Positions 10,595 to 22,280 of a stretch of DNA of 64,000 bases are shown here, in pieces. The notes beneath the pieces are model-generated. The model ran no database searches, was not told the DNA's origin, and worked only from the letters and a program-made list of their open reading frames with translations. Source of the DNA: Parietichytrium sp. I65-24A (Eukaryota; Sar; Bigyra; Thraustochytrida; Thraustochytriidae); contig BLSF01000017.1 of the NCBI GenBank assembly GCA_012862575.1, forward strand, positions 434,001 through 498,000. Reading direction: 5' to 3'. A program made the translations under genes and the position numbers. The stretch's first letter is position 1. Every line of letters starts with the position of its first letter.

Positions 10595-11686
10595 TTATGC
10601 ATACTTTGGCGCTCCGCCGTCGCCCTGCACATTCATCCGGCGGGTCTCCTCAACCTCCATGTCGGAGATTTGGCGTGGAGGAACTCCAATTTCTTCGTTA
10701 TCGTCGTCCACAATGCCAGGATCTGGTCCACGAACACCCTCATCTGGAGGGAGAGGCATTTCGCCTTCTACTTGCCTCGAAGATGACGACGAGCCGCCGC
10801 GGCTCATGTTCATCCAGTCGAAGCCCTTCATCGGGTCTCCGTACTTGCCAGAGTCGATTGCGTCCTTGAACAACGCACGGAGGTAAGGGTAGTTCGGCTT
10901 GTCCTCGAAACGCAAGGACCTGCAGTAGTCGAGGTACTTACGGAGCTCATCTGGGAGACCCTTACAGAGAGAACCGATTGACACGGACATTTTCTTGTCC
11001 ATGATCTTCTGGTACTTTTGTTTCTTCGTGTTGGCCTTGAGGCCCTGCCATGGAAGGCTTCCGCGAGCAAAATACACGAGGACATAACCGATGCTTTCCA
11101 TGTCATCGCGGCGACTCTGCTCCACGCCGAGATGATTGTTGATAGAAGCATAGCGAGGCGTTCCAGTGAGGTTCTTTCCTTCTCGGTATGGCATGTGCTG
11201 GCGCGTCTTTGGGTGGCGAAAGCGCTTGGAGAGGCCAAAATCAATAATGTAGAGTAGATTGGCCCGGCGACCGCGGCCGACAAGAAAGTTGTCCGGCTTA
11301 ATGTCGCGGTGGATGAAGTGCTTGGCGTGCATGTACTCAATCCTGCTCACGAGCTGTTCTCCGATCATCATGGTGCACAACGGCGAAAAGGTGCGACCGC
11401 ATGCGTTAAAGAGATCTTCGAGGGAAGGGCCTAATACGTCCATCACAAGAACATTGTAATGAGTCTCCACCCCGAACCAGCGCATGTAAGGAACTCCGAT
11501 GCCGCCTTGCAGAACACGGTACAGCTTGGATTCGTAGAGTAGCTGCGGGTGCTTGGTTCGGATGCGCTCGAGCTTGATCGCCACGTCCTCCCCGGTGGTC
11601 ACGTCAGTCCCGAGGTAGACTTCTCCAAAAGAGCCACTGCCGATCTTCCTTCCGAGACGGTACTTTTTGCCAACCCGACGCTCCAT
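10595..11686 (-). CDS. Casein kinase 1 family Ser/Thr kinase, copy 2
   Basis: A second intronless CK1 gene, 363 residues from [12 protein letters not shown]. It has all catalytic motifs ([24 protein letters not shown], the CK1 [12 protein letters not shown] block), so it should be active. It matches copy 1 at almost every base over most of the kinase domain. In a roughly 100-base island (11366-11459) the two differ at about 17 positions, with VMDVLG for VTDLLG and MMIGEQ for MMVGEQ. Its C-terminus diverges and is longer, ending with a charged tail ([12 protein letters not shown]...APKYA). The upstream region contains a long CT-rich tract (11880-12012). The different tails may give the two kinases different partners or localisation; this is inference. 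Confidence 0.93.
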   Translation of the reverse strand: MERRVGKKYRLGRKIGSGSFGEVYLGTDVTTGEDVAIKLERIRTKHPQLLYESKLYRVLQGGIGVPYMRWFGVETHYNVLVMDVLGPSLEDLFNACGRTFSPLCTMMIGEQLVSRIEYMHAKHFIHRDIKPDNFLVGRGRRANLLYIIDFGLSKRFRHPKTRQHMPYREGKNLTGTPRYASINNHLGVEQSRRDDMESIGYVLVYFARGSLPWQGLKANTKKQKYQKIMDKKMSVSIGSLCKGLPDELRKYLDYCRSLRFEDKPNYPYLRALFKDAIDSGKYGDPMKGFDWMNMSRGGSSSSSRQVEGEMPLPPDEGVRGPDPGIVDDDNEEIGVPPRQISDMEVEETRRMNVQGDGGAPKYA

Positions 11687-11879
11687 CTCGGGTTGGCTTT
11701 GGCTTGGTTCCTGCGTTTTTCCTGACCTTTATCCTGACCTCGGCACTCGCGGTATTTTAGGCTGTGGGTGTCAACCGACCCAGCAACCTCCTGCCTCTCA
11801 CCCGAGACACGCACAACGTACAACGTACAACGTGACGAGCACCACCCTCCTCAGGCGTACACGGAACAGCTCGCGCGGT

Positions 11880-12012
11880 CCGCTCTCCTTACCTCTCTCT
11901 CGCTCTCTCTCTCTCTCTTCACCGTACCCTCGGCCACTGGCCCGTCTCAGCTCTCTTCTGTTCCCCTCTTCTCCTCTTCTCTGGCTTCCTTCCTTCCTTC
12001 CTTCCTTCCTTG
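11880..12012. repeat. CT-rich tract with TCTC and TTCC microsatellites
   Basis: A pyrimidine-rich stretch on the + strand has a (CT)n run near 11897-11918 and about six tandem CTTC/TTCC units at about 11987-12011. It lies 190-325 bases upstream of the start of CK1 copy 2, so it may sit in that gene's promoter or 5' UTR as a GA-rich tract on the sense strand. Confidence 0.8.
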
Positions 12013-14034
12013 CTCACTCTGTCACTTCCACCGCGGCTATTGAAACGCTTACTGCAATCGATAATCCAGCTCATACTGCCACTACGGCTGCCGCTCCTCT
12101 CCTCGCTTTGCCCTACCCTGCGCTCTAGGATCCACTACTGTGCATAAGCTTCGTCCGCTTCTTGTCATAGATCCCATAGCGCCAGATAGTGCCAGCAGCC
12201 AAGGAGCCATAACGGGGTCGTAGCAACTTACTTGGCCCAATTAGGCAACGGCAGCCGCCTCTCGGCCTCTCGCGATCCTCTGCTAAGGATGCCATTGGTG
12301 TCCCTAATGGCCACCTAGAGAAGAACCACACGACCCAGCTGACCTTCTGGACCTGGAACCGGAAGGACTATGCCTCCGCTACCGAATTGAGTAGCTCGCA
12401 GTCTGTTTGCCGAGCTGTGTAACGTGCCCTACATTCTTATTCGCAAACTAGCCCTCCTGGATTGATTACTCTATATTTCTTGTGACGTTTCGTATGGTGT
12501 GATAACGTAAAGTATATAGTAGGGAGTAGCGGATCGAGGTGCCGTACTAGTGCGGTGCCTTGCGTCGCTATTTGTTACTCCGTTTTCCTGCACTCTCAAG
12601 GAAACCGATAGTAGGAAAGGGACGCATGTGGTTGCGCCTTGGATGTTCTCCCTACAGTCGAGTCGTTGGGTACTCAGTAGCTCTATGGGAATTGGCAACA
12701 CCTCAACTTGGACACACTGCTGCCGGACACCAGACCGAAATTTTGTGCGCTCTCTGCCCCGTAATCTGGAATATTTGTTAACAGTGGCTAGCCAGTGGGG
12801 GGCAGAGAAGAACGTTTTCACCTCATCCAAGATCCTGCACTGCTCGGAAGGGTGCCGACGGGTGGTCCAATTCTTTTGATTATGTGGTTGGCCTACTGTG
12901 TCCCGTAGCCTATTCCCTCAGACAGTTGTGCTCGCTACTCAATGGAGTCTCAATCCATTGATAAAGGTTGGACTTGTCTGAGCAACTCTGTGAGATACGC
13001 ATTTCTTTGCAAACATTTTCATTCTAACGTTGATCACCGAGCAACACTAATAGGGTTCACCCGACTTAGTCATGTCACTCTTAGAGACCCTTCCATTCGG
13101 AGGAGTAGGCCGCCCTTGATTAGGAGACCGTTGTGACCGCAGATAGATCCTCACCTATCACGACTACAAATCTCATCATAGGAGCTTAATGCTTACTATA
13201 GCATTGGCCATACAGTAGAGACGAATACGCACCTTATTGTACCGCTACTGAGTATTATACCTCTTTAGCAGAGGTAGGTTCTGAGAGGAGAATGAGGAGA
13301 AGAGGTAGCTTTAGTGAATGCAAGGAGGTCAAGTCGCTTTTCAAAAGTTCTCCAACGAATTTGACAGTGACCCCCGACCTTTACGGTATTTCTGGACTGC
13401 TGGCTCGAGCTCGCGAGAAGCACGGTGTGTATTGCACGGCTTGCGCGGAAAAAGCAAAACGAGCGGAAGATACGAAAAGATATGCTTTCTTGGCAGTAGG
13501 ATGCACTACATTGAGTTCCAATCTTATTCAGAAACCTATATTCTCTTTACTACAAGTAGTCACAGTAGTCCCGATATGTGTACAATTCCTCGTAGCAATC
13601 ACCTGGACCCTCTTAAAGACAGATCCTAGCTTGGCCACTAGCTATATAGAGTGCGCTATTAGGCTAGCTAATAGAGTCCGGGAGCAGGCGCATGGCTAGT
13701 TGTTGCACCAGCTGCACTGCACCATGACGAGAATCCTGCACTCGTAGTACTCGGTAAAGCAGTGGTAGCGTGTTGTTGAGTGAGCAAGAGATGAAGGATG
13801 AGATCAGGAAAAGATACTGACTCACAGTCAGTGGAAGACGAAGGCGCTACTCAGTACTGACAGTGAGTCAGTCTGAGTCTGAGCAGTCGGAGTCCGTGTT
13901 CACTGAAGAAGAAGAGGAAGAAGGAAAAAGAGCGCTGGCAGCCTGAGCAGCTTGAGCCTCCTGAGAGTTCACAACTCATCGCGAGAGTCCATAGAGTTGC
14001 GGAAGACGGGAAGCGAAAAGCGAAGAGTGGAACC
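12013..14034. other. Intergenic, no gene recognised
   Basis: About 2 kb between CK1 copy 2 and the glutamine synthetase gene, which are divergent. The longest ATG frame (13292-13699, 135 codons, +) has a Cys pair (CTACAEKAKR) and a hydrophobic patch but no recognisable domain. I do not call it a gene. A GTAC/CAGT-rich patch occurs at 13745-13885 just upstream of glutamine synthetase, and an A/G-rich stretch at about 13906-13935. Confidence 0.45.
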
Positions 14035-16425
14035 ATGCTTGTTCGGGCAACGAGACGCGCTGGACTTGCGCTGAGTACGCGCGGACAAGGGCTACCTCTC
14101 GGCGCAAGCTGTGCGGATAGACTTGTGCAGGCACGGGGACTCAGCGGCGGCAAAGATAAGAAGAAAGGCGACAAGGACAAGAAGGGAAAGAAGGAAAAAG
14201 AGTTCAAGCTCGAGCCTGTCGCGCCTCAAAGAGCAGCGCCATCATTCGTGGATGAAAATGAGGGTGACTTTGATTTTGATCCAAACATGTTTGGAGGCCC
14301 AAATGGGATGCCTAGCACGGTTCCTTTTGGATACTACAGCTTTGACAGGGCCGCCATGGAGCAGATGATTCCTCCTGAGGTTATGCAAGAGTTTGACGAG
14401 AGCGTCGACAGCGGAAAGGCCATGGATAAATTGGCCGCGGATGTACTCGCGGAGGCCATGTGGGGCTGGGCCGAGTCTAGGGGTGCGAAGTCCTTCGCGC
14501 ACTGGGCCTCGCCTGTTCGCGGCCCCAACAACCTTCTCAAGCATGACACCTTCCTGGGTATGGATTTCAAAAGCATGACCGTCACCGAAGAGTTCAATTC
14601 CTCGAGGCTTTTTTTCAACGAGACGGATGGTTCCTCGTTCCCAAACGGCGGTCTTCGGGACACTCATTGCGCAGCAGCGTACTTGACCTGGGATAAACTC
14701 AGCCCTCCATTTGTCAAGAACGAGACCCTCTACATTCCATCCGCCTTTGTCAGCTGGAAAGGCGATGCTCTTGATGATAAGATTCCTTTACTTCGCTCCC
14801 AGGAGGCAGTGGACAAAGCCGGCCTTCGCCTGATCCGACACCTAGGCGAGAAAGAGGGCACTGGTGTGATTTGCAACGTTGGATGGGAGCAGGAATTCTT
14901 CTTGATTGACCGCGACATGTACCTCAGCCGGCCGGACCTGGTAGCATGCGGCCGCACTGTTCTCGGTGCCGCCCCTTCCCGTGGCCAGCAAACTGATCAG
15001 AACTACTTTAGCCATGTGCCGGGAAGAGTGAAGCAGGTTCTGGAAGAAGTCCAGAACCGTCTTCATGGCTTGGGCGTCCCTCTTGCAGTTTACCATAGCG
15101 AAGTTGCTCCTAGCCAGTTCGAGTTCTCTCCAATCTTTTCCTTGGTCAACTCTGCAGCCGACACCAATATATTGTCCATGGAAATCTTGCAAGATGTGGC
15201 TCAAGAACATGGAATGATTGCGCTCTACCACGAGAAGCCTTTCTCTGGTTTAAATGGTAGCGGCAAGCACAGCAATTGGGGTCTCAACGTGCGAGGAACG
15301 AACAGAAATCTCTTTGTGCCTGGAAAAACGAAAGAGCACCAAATCTCCTTCATCGCAATGGCCGCGTGCATGCTCCGCGCCGTTCACCTTCATGGTGACA
15401 TGATCCGTGCGTCTGTTGCCAGTGCTGGAAACGACCATCGCCTTGGTGCTCAAGAGGCACCACCAGCGATTATGTCACTCTACCTGGGCAACAATCTTGG
15501 GGAGCACTGCGAAAAGATTGCGGCAGGCACCGCAGACCTCCATGGATATGGAATGTCCAAAAAGATGGTAGACTTTGGCTCGCGCTGTCTTCAGCCACTT
15601 CAAGTTGCTGCCGAGGACCGGAATCGCACCGCTCCATTTCCTTTCTGTGGCAACCGGTTCGAGTTTAGAGCAGTTGGCTCTGACATGCGTATTGGCTTCC
15701 CTCTGACAGTTATTCAAGCTGCAGTCGCCCAGTCGATGGACCACATGAGTGATGAGATCGAGAAGGGAAAGCCACTGGAGCAGGTTGTGAGAGAATTCCT
15801 TAAGGCGCACCTCCCTGTTATGTTTAATGGAGACGGCTATTCGGAAGAGTGGCAAGCTGTGATAGCAAAGGAGCGTGGCCTTGCGAACTTGCGTACGACT
15901 GCCGAAGCGCTCCAGGTTTTCGCCGACCCGAAGAATGTCCAACTTTTCGAGAGCACCGGGGTGTATCGTGAAGGCGAACTCACAGCTCGTCAAGAAATTT
16001 CTCTCGAAAAGTATGTTAACAACATTCTGATCGAAGCAAACTGCATGCTTGACATGATGGAGACCGGCATTTTGCCTGCTTGCGCCCAGGACCTACAGGG
16101 GTACTCGTCCACTTCCCTTGCCGGAGAGCGTGTGGAGCTTTACAATGCCCTTCGCGGTTATGTAAGTGATTTGGCCGACAAGATCGACGCATTCCCCCAC
16201 ACCGAGCATGCTCAGGAGCAGGCAAACTACGCGTGCGAAGTGATCAAGCCTGCGATGGATCTCGTGCGTGTTGAGGCGGATCAGGCAGAGCGACTGGTTC
16301 GCTCAGAACTCTGGCCATTCCCCACCTACCACGAGATCTTCTTCAATCACCAGTCGCAGCCCCGCCTTCCAGTTCCCCCAATGATGCACGGCGGCTACAA
16401 CGAAGCTGATGAGTCCTTCAACTGA
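14035..16425 (+). CDS. Glutamine synthetase type III, mitochondrial
   Basis: 796 residues, one exon. It condenses glutamate and ammonia to glutamine with ATP. The length and motifs are those of the GSIII family rather than the shorter GSI or GSII. The metal-binding EVAPSQFEFSPIF lies at about 355-367, the glutamate/nucleotide-binding GLNGSGKHSNWGL at about 405-417, and RFEFRAVGS at about 541-549. The first ~40 residues (MLVRATRRAGLALSTRG...RGLSGG) are Arg/Ser/Ala-rich with no acidic residue until D30, a typical mitochondrial presequence. They are followed by an unusual Lys/Asp-rich run (KDKKKGDKDKKGKKEKE) before the conserved domain starts. Mitochondrial GS suggests reassimilation of ammonium released in the organelle. 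The gene converges on RBX1 with a 299-base gap. Confidence 0.96.
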   Translation: MLVRATRRAGLALSTRGQGLPLGASCADRLVQARGLSGGKDKKKGDKDKKGKKEKEFKLEPVAPQRAAPSFVDENEGDFDFDPNMFGGPNGMPSTVPFGYYSFDRAAMEQMIPPEVMQEFDESVDSGKAMDKLAADVLAEAMWGWAESRGAKSFAHWASPVRGPNNLLKHDTFLGMDFKSMTVTEEFNSSRLFFNETDGSSFPNGGLRDTHCAAAYLTWDKLSPPFVKNETLYIPSAFVSWKGDALDDKIPLLRSQEAVDKAGLRLIRHLGEKEGTGVICNVGWEQEFFLIDRDMYLSRPDLVACGRTVLGAAPSRGQQTDQNYFSHVPGRVKQVLEEVQNRLHGLGVPLAVYHSEVAPSQFEFSPIFSLVNSAADTNILSMEILQDVAQEHGMIALYHEKPFSGLNGSGKHSNWGLNVRGTNRNLFVPGKTKEHQISFIAMAACMLRAVHLHGDMIRASVASAGNDHRLGAQEAPPAIMSLYLGNNLGEHCEKIAAGTADLHGYGMSKKMVDFGSRCLQPLQVAAEDRNRTAPFPFCGNRFEFRAVGSDMRIGFPLTVIQAAVAQSMDHMSDEIEKGKPLEQVVREFLKAHLPVMFNGDGYSEEWQAVIAKERGLANLRTTAEALQVFADPKNVQLFESTGVYREGELTARQEISLEKYVNNILIEANCMLDMMETGILPACAQDLQGYSSTSLAGERVELYNALRGYVSDLADKIDAFPHTEHAQEQANYACEVIKPAMDLVRVEADQAERLVRSELWPFPTYHEIFFNHQSQPRLPVPPMMHGGYNEADESFN

Positions 16426-16724
16426 TCGGAATTCCAGCCTCCGTCACTTGTCTTCAGCTGGGTACGATAAATTAAAAATGTTCCCCCTCTTTTTTAATAA
16501 TATCGTCCTCCCTTTCCTCCAGCTTTTTGCCTGCCTCATCTGTGCAGTACACCAGCATTCACTGTCAATACAACCAATGGGCGTGAGAATGGATAAAAAA
16601 TATTTTTGGTTGTTGATCTTGTGGAAATTACTCCTACGAGACAAATGGTCTAAGTTAACAATTGCTTTCGCAGGCGACAGCAGAAGATGATTTGACTTGA
16701 GTTTGACCGACCGCCTCGTCCGAT

Positions 16725-17252
<528 letters not shown>

Positions 17253-20015
17253 CTCTCCTCAACAAAGCCTTTCTCGGCCTCACCTCAGACACCGCCCCGT
17301 CGCTTGACGCTCGGAGGACTCAGAGGACTCAGAGGCTCGAGGAGTTGAAAACTCTCGCCTCTTACTATGCTCTACTACCGGAGCAAGTGGGTGATGGATA
17401 ATGATCGATAAGAATCGATAATGAGCCTAATGAGATCTAAAGAGCCTAATGGGCCCACGATTTTAGCGGCAATTTAGCGGAAATTTTTGGCCCAATTTAA
17501 GCCCAATTTCAAAAAATTCAACGAAAGCTTCGCTGTGCGTCTGCTCTAGGCTCACAAGTCTCCCTGCTTTATTTCGCCCTTCTGTGGCTTCTCGCCTCCG
17601 CTCCCAGCCGCCACTGGCAGCGCGCGATATGAACGCCACGCTTCAAGTCACACAGCGAACTCAACAACATTTTTGAATTTTTCTGAAGTCTGAATTCTGA
17701 TTTGATTTGAAGAAGGAATCTTCCTTGCGAACTGGTACAAGTTACTAGAGTAAGTACCCGACAGTTATTTACCGTACGGGGTCAGGACTAGGACTACCGT
17801 TACTATTGCATCTTAGCGGCCCCGGTTCTTGCTTTGCCATAACCTTTCCGGTAATAGAGCACGTAGTACTCATTCCCAAAGTCACGAGAATTTGGAGGCA
17901 TTTGGAGAGTTACTTTCAGAAAGATCCATTTGCACAACTTTAATTTTGCATTGCCCCTGGCCGTGTGGCCGCGGCTTACGGACTTTGAGAATGAGGTCAA
18001 GAGGGAGAGACGCGGGAGGAGTGCCTCGCCTTGTCAAGATGCATGCCAAGTCTGGGTCTGTTGAAGCTGCCAATAAGTCATGAAATGTTTTGATCGTGGT
18101 CGTGCTTGGCGTGAAAGCAGGCTTGAGACATCAGTGCAGAGTTCTCCACCAGAGGAGAGACATAATGAACGAACAACAGTGTTTCAAGCATGGAGAACAT
18201 TTCAGAAAAGAGCCAGACGTGGAATCGAGCACGATCTCTACCTCACTGTCGATTCGGGCTCGGCATCTAAACTTCCAAGCACAGGAGCAAGCACCTGAAC
18301 AGTGAATTCCGAAAAGTTTCCTAAACATGCAGAGGAGCACACCACTCTGAGCGGTATCTCGACCCTTTCCTGTTTTGCAAACTGAGTATCATGTTCTAAG
18401 CTACAACCGAAGATGCTTTTGGTTGGCCATCTCTAGTGTTAAATTTGAAGTTCGACTTGATCGTTTTTTGGCCAGGACAGATTTGTTAGATCCTGAATTC
18501 TGAAAAATTGAAAACGGCTACCTGACGCCACTCGTAACGCAGAAGAAGCCCAAATCTCCGACCTCCGCAAAACAAAATACTTTGCGTCTCATTTTCTAAA
18601 TACGGCTTTAAAAGCAGTTTCGCCTAAAGTTCTTAAAAAACAGAGGGCTTTTTCAAAAGAAAAGTAATTTTCGGAAATGATACTTCGCCGGTTATCGTGA
18701 ACCGCATTTTGCAACTTTCGTGTTTCATGTCGTTCTTTCCTAGTGGTAGTTATCTGGTTGCCGGAATTCCGAATGGTTGGGCACGGCATTGTAGTGAGGG
18801 AACTCACATCTTGAAACAATCGCATTGAGAGGCCGAGATTTAGAAGATTGAATTAATGAGACCAAGAGGAAGAACGGTAAGAAAGAAAAGCCGCTGGATC
18901 GCAACAAAAAGAGCCGGGTCATGCCACTTATCTGGCTTCCGAGGTTCTGTCAATTCGGTACCAGTACAGCACTGAAAATGTAGTGTGCATGATGATACCA
19001 CGCGAATCCGGCGAATTAAAATGTGCAATTGGGGCCATAGTAAACTGACATATATATTGAGACAACACAACTCTAACGGGTATCACGCAAAATCAGAAAA
19101 ACACTTTCATCCGCATGTGCCGGTACTTGAAACGGAGCGAATAGTTGGTTTCTTCTCTTGCTTCCGCGTTTTCGGTGCCTTACCGCTGTTTCTTTCGTAC
19201 TTTTCTCTCTCCCTCTCGCTCGAGCCAACATGAAACATGAGACTCGCTGGATCAACACCCTTTCATTTGCGTTTAGACTTTTCAGCGTCAGTGCCATTCA
19301 CAATCAATCAAGTTCAAGTTCGAGTTCCGAGTTTCGAGTCTCGAGACTCTTGAGAAAACGAACCTCTGGGAATCTAGGACTGACTTTAAGTAATAGTATT
19401 CAGTACTAGTGTACCCCTGGAGAGAAGCACTGTTACCGTGTTGAGGACGTAGCCAGTACTAGTAATAGTACCAGTACTCAGTACCACAGTGTGGCCACTC
19501 AAAACAAAACGGCCCTAATTCGTACATTTTCAACTCGTGCTTCCGAGTGTGGCAGAGCCGTTCGGCATTATGATGATCCGATTATGAATGCTCGAGACTG
19601 GACCTTTGGAGACTGGTCAGATATTTTAATCTTTTATAAGTGTGTTACAACAACGCCCAATCAGGGTCGTGGGTGCCACTCATTCAGCACAATATGTAAC
19701 ATGACAAGACCGAAGTGCCAGTGCCTTGACCGGGACCATTGTTGCAACGCGCCGATACCGAAACGACTTAGGCGGCGCTTCAACACGCTCAATTATGAAA
19801 CTGAGTAATTAGATGGTTCACTCACATAGCAAAAGGATGGTCAATCAATCAATGGAGGTCCAAAGTCGAGGTCATTCCATGACAACTTTTGGGTAGGCCA
19901 GTCTTGCAACTCAGCAGCGTCCTGCAACGCAGACGGCAACAGGGCCGAGCTTTAAACGACCATCCAAAGTGGGGAAAGAAGAGAGAGAAGACAGCGAGCA
20001 GCTTCGGATTGGAAG
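17253..20015. other. Long divergent intergenic region, no gene recognised
   Basis: About 2.8 kb between RBX1 and the cation exchanger, transcribed away from each other. It includes AT-rich sequence with repeated tttagcgg and cccaattt words at about 17460-17512 near RBX1. Palindromic AGTACT/GTACC words are dense at 19401-19490, about 530-600 bases upstream of the exchanger. Only short frames without domains are present. Confidence 0.5.
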
Positions 20016-21653
20016 ATGGTCAAGCTAACATGGCTCCGTCGATCGACAAGTCGGGCTCGAAGGCAGAACAGAGCTGAGATCCATGAGGCCATGGGATGGG
20101 TTCTAATTTTCGCGCTCGCAGGCTCTGCGTTGAGCATGCTCTGGCATGCGGGGAGGGGCCAGTATCTTGGGGAACAACTGAGCGGCGACGAATACTCGCA
20201 TCGCCGGCTCGAGCTCTTTCCGTCAACTGAAGATTGTGGAAGCATCCCTGAATGGCACGCTATTTTGTACTTGATCATGACGATTTACACATTTGTCGGC
20301 CTTGCAGTCATCACGGACGAATATTTTGAGCCCACGCTTGCAATTATCTCAGAAGACCTTAAACTTTCGCCAGACGTAGCCGGGGCCACCTTCATGGCAG
20401 CTGGATCTAGTGCCCCTGAGTTGTTGACTTCGATAGTCGACGCTTTCGTTTCTAAGGCAAATGTGGGGGTGGGAACTATTTTGGGAAGCGCGATGTTTAA
20501 CCTGCTCGTAATCATTGGAGGCTCTGCTCTGATTGGAAAGAGCAAAGCTGACGGGGGCCCTCTATTGATCCAAGGGTACCCTCTTGGCCGAGATAGTTTC
20601 TTCTATCTGATGTCGTTGGCTCTTCTCTCTTGGTTTGCGATGAATGACGGGGATCTTTGTTTAAAATCAGACGTGTCAGAAGGGAAAACCTTTACCATTG
20701 TGGAGAATCAAACAGCCTCAGAAGAATACGACTGCTACGTCGGAATTATCTCAATCGGGGAGTCACTGTTGTTGACATTCGGATATGTTTCCTATGTGGT
20801 GTTCATGATGTATAATCAGAATATACATTCTGCTTTGAAGAAATATTTTGCTGGTTGTTTCAACAGCAAAACCACGCCAGAAAGTAACGAAGCTGTGGGG
20901 GCTGCAGACAAAGAGGAAGACTCTTTCAACGAAGAAGAGGAATCGTTCCCAGGAAACCCAATAAAAGAAGAGTGGCCCAAATCCATCCCAGGGAAGGTTT
21001 ATCATGTCCTCGCGCTCCCTTATCGAGTAATGTTCTACTTCTCAATGCCCGTGAACATGGGCCAAGGCGTGATCAGAGATCTTACCCTTTTCGTGGTCAA
21101 CATATTTTGGATTACTGTTCTCACCTTCGCCATGGTCTGGGCCGGAACTTACTGTGGTTGCATCTGGCAAGTAGATGCTTACATCATGGGTGTCATTTTG
21201 CTCGCGATCGGAACAAGCGTACCTGATGCACTGGCGAGTTTTATTGTTGCCAAGAACGGACATGGTGACATGGCCATCTCTAATGCGCTCGGGAGCAACG
21301 TATTCAACATATTCTTAGGCCTTGGGTTACCTTGGTTTCTGTCAGCACTCGCCTTCCCCAATCAGATCATCCTCTTGGGTGCCGACAACACTGAGACCAC
21401 ACGAAACGGGAATCTAATTACGATAAACGGGCTCATCACAGGTGTCTTAATGCTGGTAGCGGGTACGTGTCTCCTTGTCGGAAGCTTGATAGTTTTCCAA
21501 TGGCGATTGCAGAGAACAATTGCAGCTCTCTTGATTGCGTACTTTGCTACCTTTGTTATATTGGTTATCTTGTGTGTCACCTGTGTGGTAGAAAAATGTG
21601 TTGAGCTTGAGTGCTATGGGGAAGGAGCTTGTGACACCTCCCCGCTTTTATAA
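20016..21653 (+). CDS. NCKX/NCX-type sodium/calcium exchanger (SLC24-like)
   Basis: 545 residues, one exon. It has two alpha-repeats, the cation-binding core of the CaCA superfamily. Alpha-1, from about residue 122, reads ATFMAAGSSAPELLTSIVDA...GSAMFNLL. Alpha-2, from about residue 399, reads GTSVPDALASFIVAK and ALGSNVFNIFLGLGLPW. An acidic cytoplasmic loop (EEDSFNEEEES, about 310) separates two hydrophobic halves. It should exchange Na+ for Ca2+ across a membrane. The overall sequence is closest to the K+-dependent NCKX branch. However, the residue matching Asp575 of human NCKX2, which confers K+ dependence, is Asn431 here, as in NCX. The acidic residues of alpha-1 (Glu) and alpha-2 (Asp404) are retained. 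Start: first ATG of the frame, followed by a basic N-terminus. Confidence 0.93.
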   Translation: MVKLTWLRRSTSRARRQNRAEIHEAMGWVLIFALAGSALSMLWHAGRGQYLGEQLSGDEYSHRRLELFPSTEDCGSIPEWHAILYLIMTIYTFVGLAVITDEYFEPTLAIISEDLKLSPDVAGATFMAAGSSAPELLTSIVDAFVSKANVGVGTILGSAMFNLLVIIGGSALIGKSKADGGPLLIQGYPLGRDSFFYLMSLALLSWFAMNDGDLCLKSDVSEGKTFTIVENQTASEEYDCYVGIISIGESLLLTFGYVSYVVFMMYNQNIHSALKKYFAGCFNSKTTPESNEAVGAADKEEDSFNEEEESFPGNPIKEEWPKSIPGKVYHVLALPYRVMFYFSMPVNMGQGVIRDLTLFVVNIFWITVLTFAMVWAGTYCGCIWQVDAYIMGVILLAIGTSVPDALASFIVAKNGHGDMAISNALGSNVFNIFLGLGLPWFLSALAFPNQIILLGADNTETTRNGNLITINGLITGVLMLVAGTCLLVGSLIVFQWRLQRTIAALLIAYFATFVILVILCVTCVVEKCVELECYGEGACDTSPLL

Positions 21654-21760
21654 TTCTCGGCTCCGGACTGCAGAAACCGAATGTTTTCCTCCAGAGCCAT
21701 ACGTACATTCCTACCTATACAGTGTTATCAAGTTTAAGTAAGTAAAAAGTAGTTCATACT

Positions 21761-21785
21761 CCCCCCCCCCCCCCCCCCCCCCCCC
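21761..21785 (+). repeat. Poly-C run of 25 bases
   Basis: 25 consecutive C residues lie in the 627-base gap between the exchanger and OSCP1, about 500 bases upstream of the OSCP1 start. The rest of the gap has no gene. It does hold a GAG-triplet run (gaggaggaggagg) at about 22155-22172. Confidence 0.95.
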
Positions 21786-22280
21786 TCTCGAATCGCTTGC
21801 AGGACACACGCACAAGAGATAGAGAGTAAAAGTTTGCGGAAGAATGCCGTTTTGAATCTCCAAGATTTTGAGTTTTGAGTTGGGTTCTGATCCAGTATCA
21901 GTTCTGGTTCTACTAGTGAAGCTATCTTCTATACGCCATACGTCCAAAACAGGACCTGGTAATCGAGTTGTAACATGCACTTAAGAGTGTAGAGACAGCA
22001 GCTAATTCGATATAAGGACGCCTGCAACCGTTGGGAGATGTTGGGAGCTCACGCGCCAAGTGCTGATTTAGAGGTCAGCGGACTCGAGGCCGAATTTCGA
22101 CCCAAACTTGACTGAGCAGCCACTGGGCCGTCAGCGGGTGTGGCACAACCCGCGAGGAGGAGGAGGAGGAGGACGCCAGTCCTAGTCACTTAGACGACGA
22201 AGCCCTCTGAGGGATCGATCGTCCCAGGTAATAGGTTCACGCTCTGGTCAGGCCGCTGGTCTTAGAGCAGCAGGGGTATC

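Noticed and set aside
11667-12128. 153-codon + strand frame upstream of CK1 copy 2, rich in Ser, Leu and Pro.
   Set aside because: It is a translation of the CT-rich microsatellite tract; no independent support.
13292-13699. 135-codon ATG frame with two Cys and a hydrophobic stretch.
   Set aside because: No family motif, no splice partners, unconvincing composition; likely chance.
12013-13740. Possible decayed mobile element in the long gap before glutamine synthetase.
   Set aside because: No conserved motif, terminal repeat or long frame on either strand; only short frames with scattered stops.
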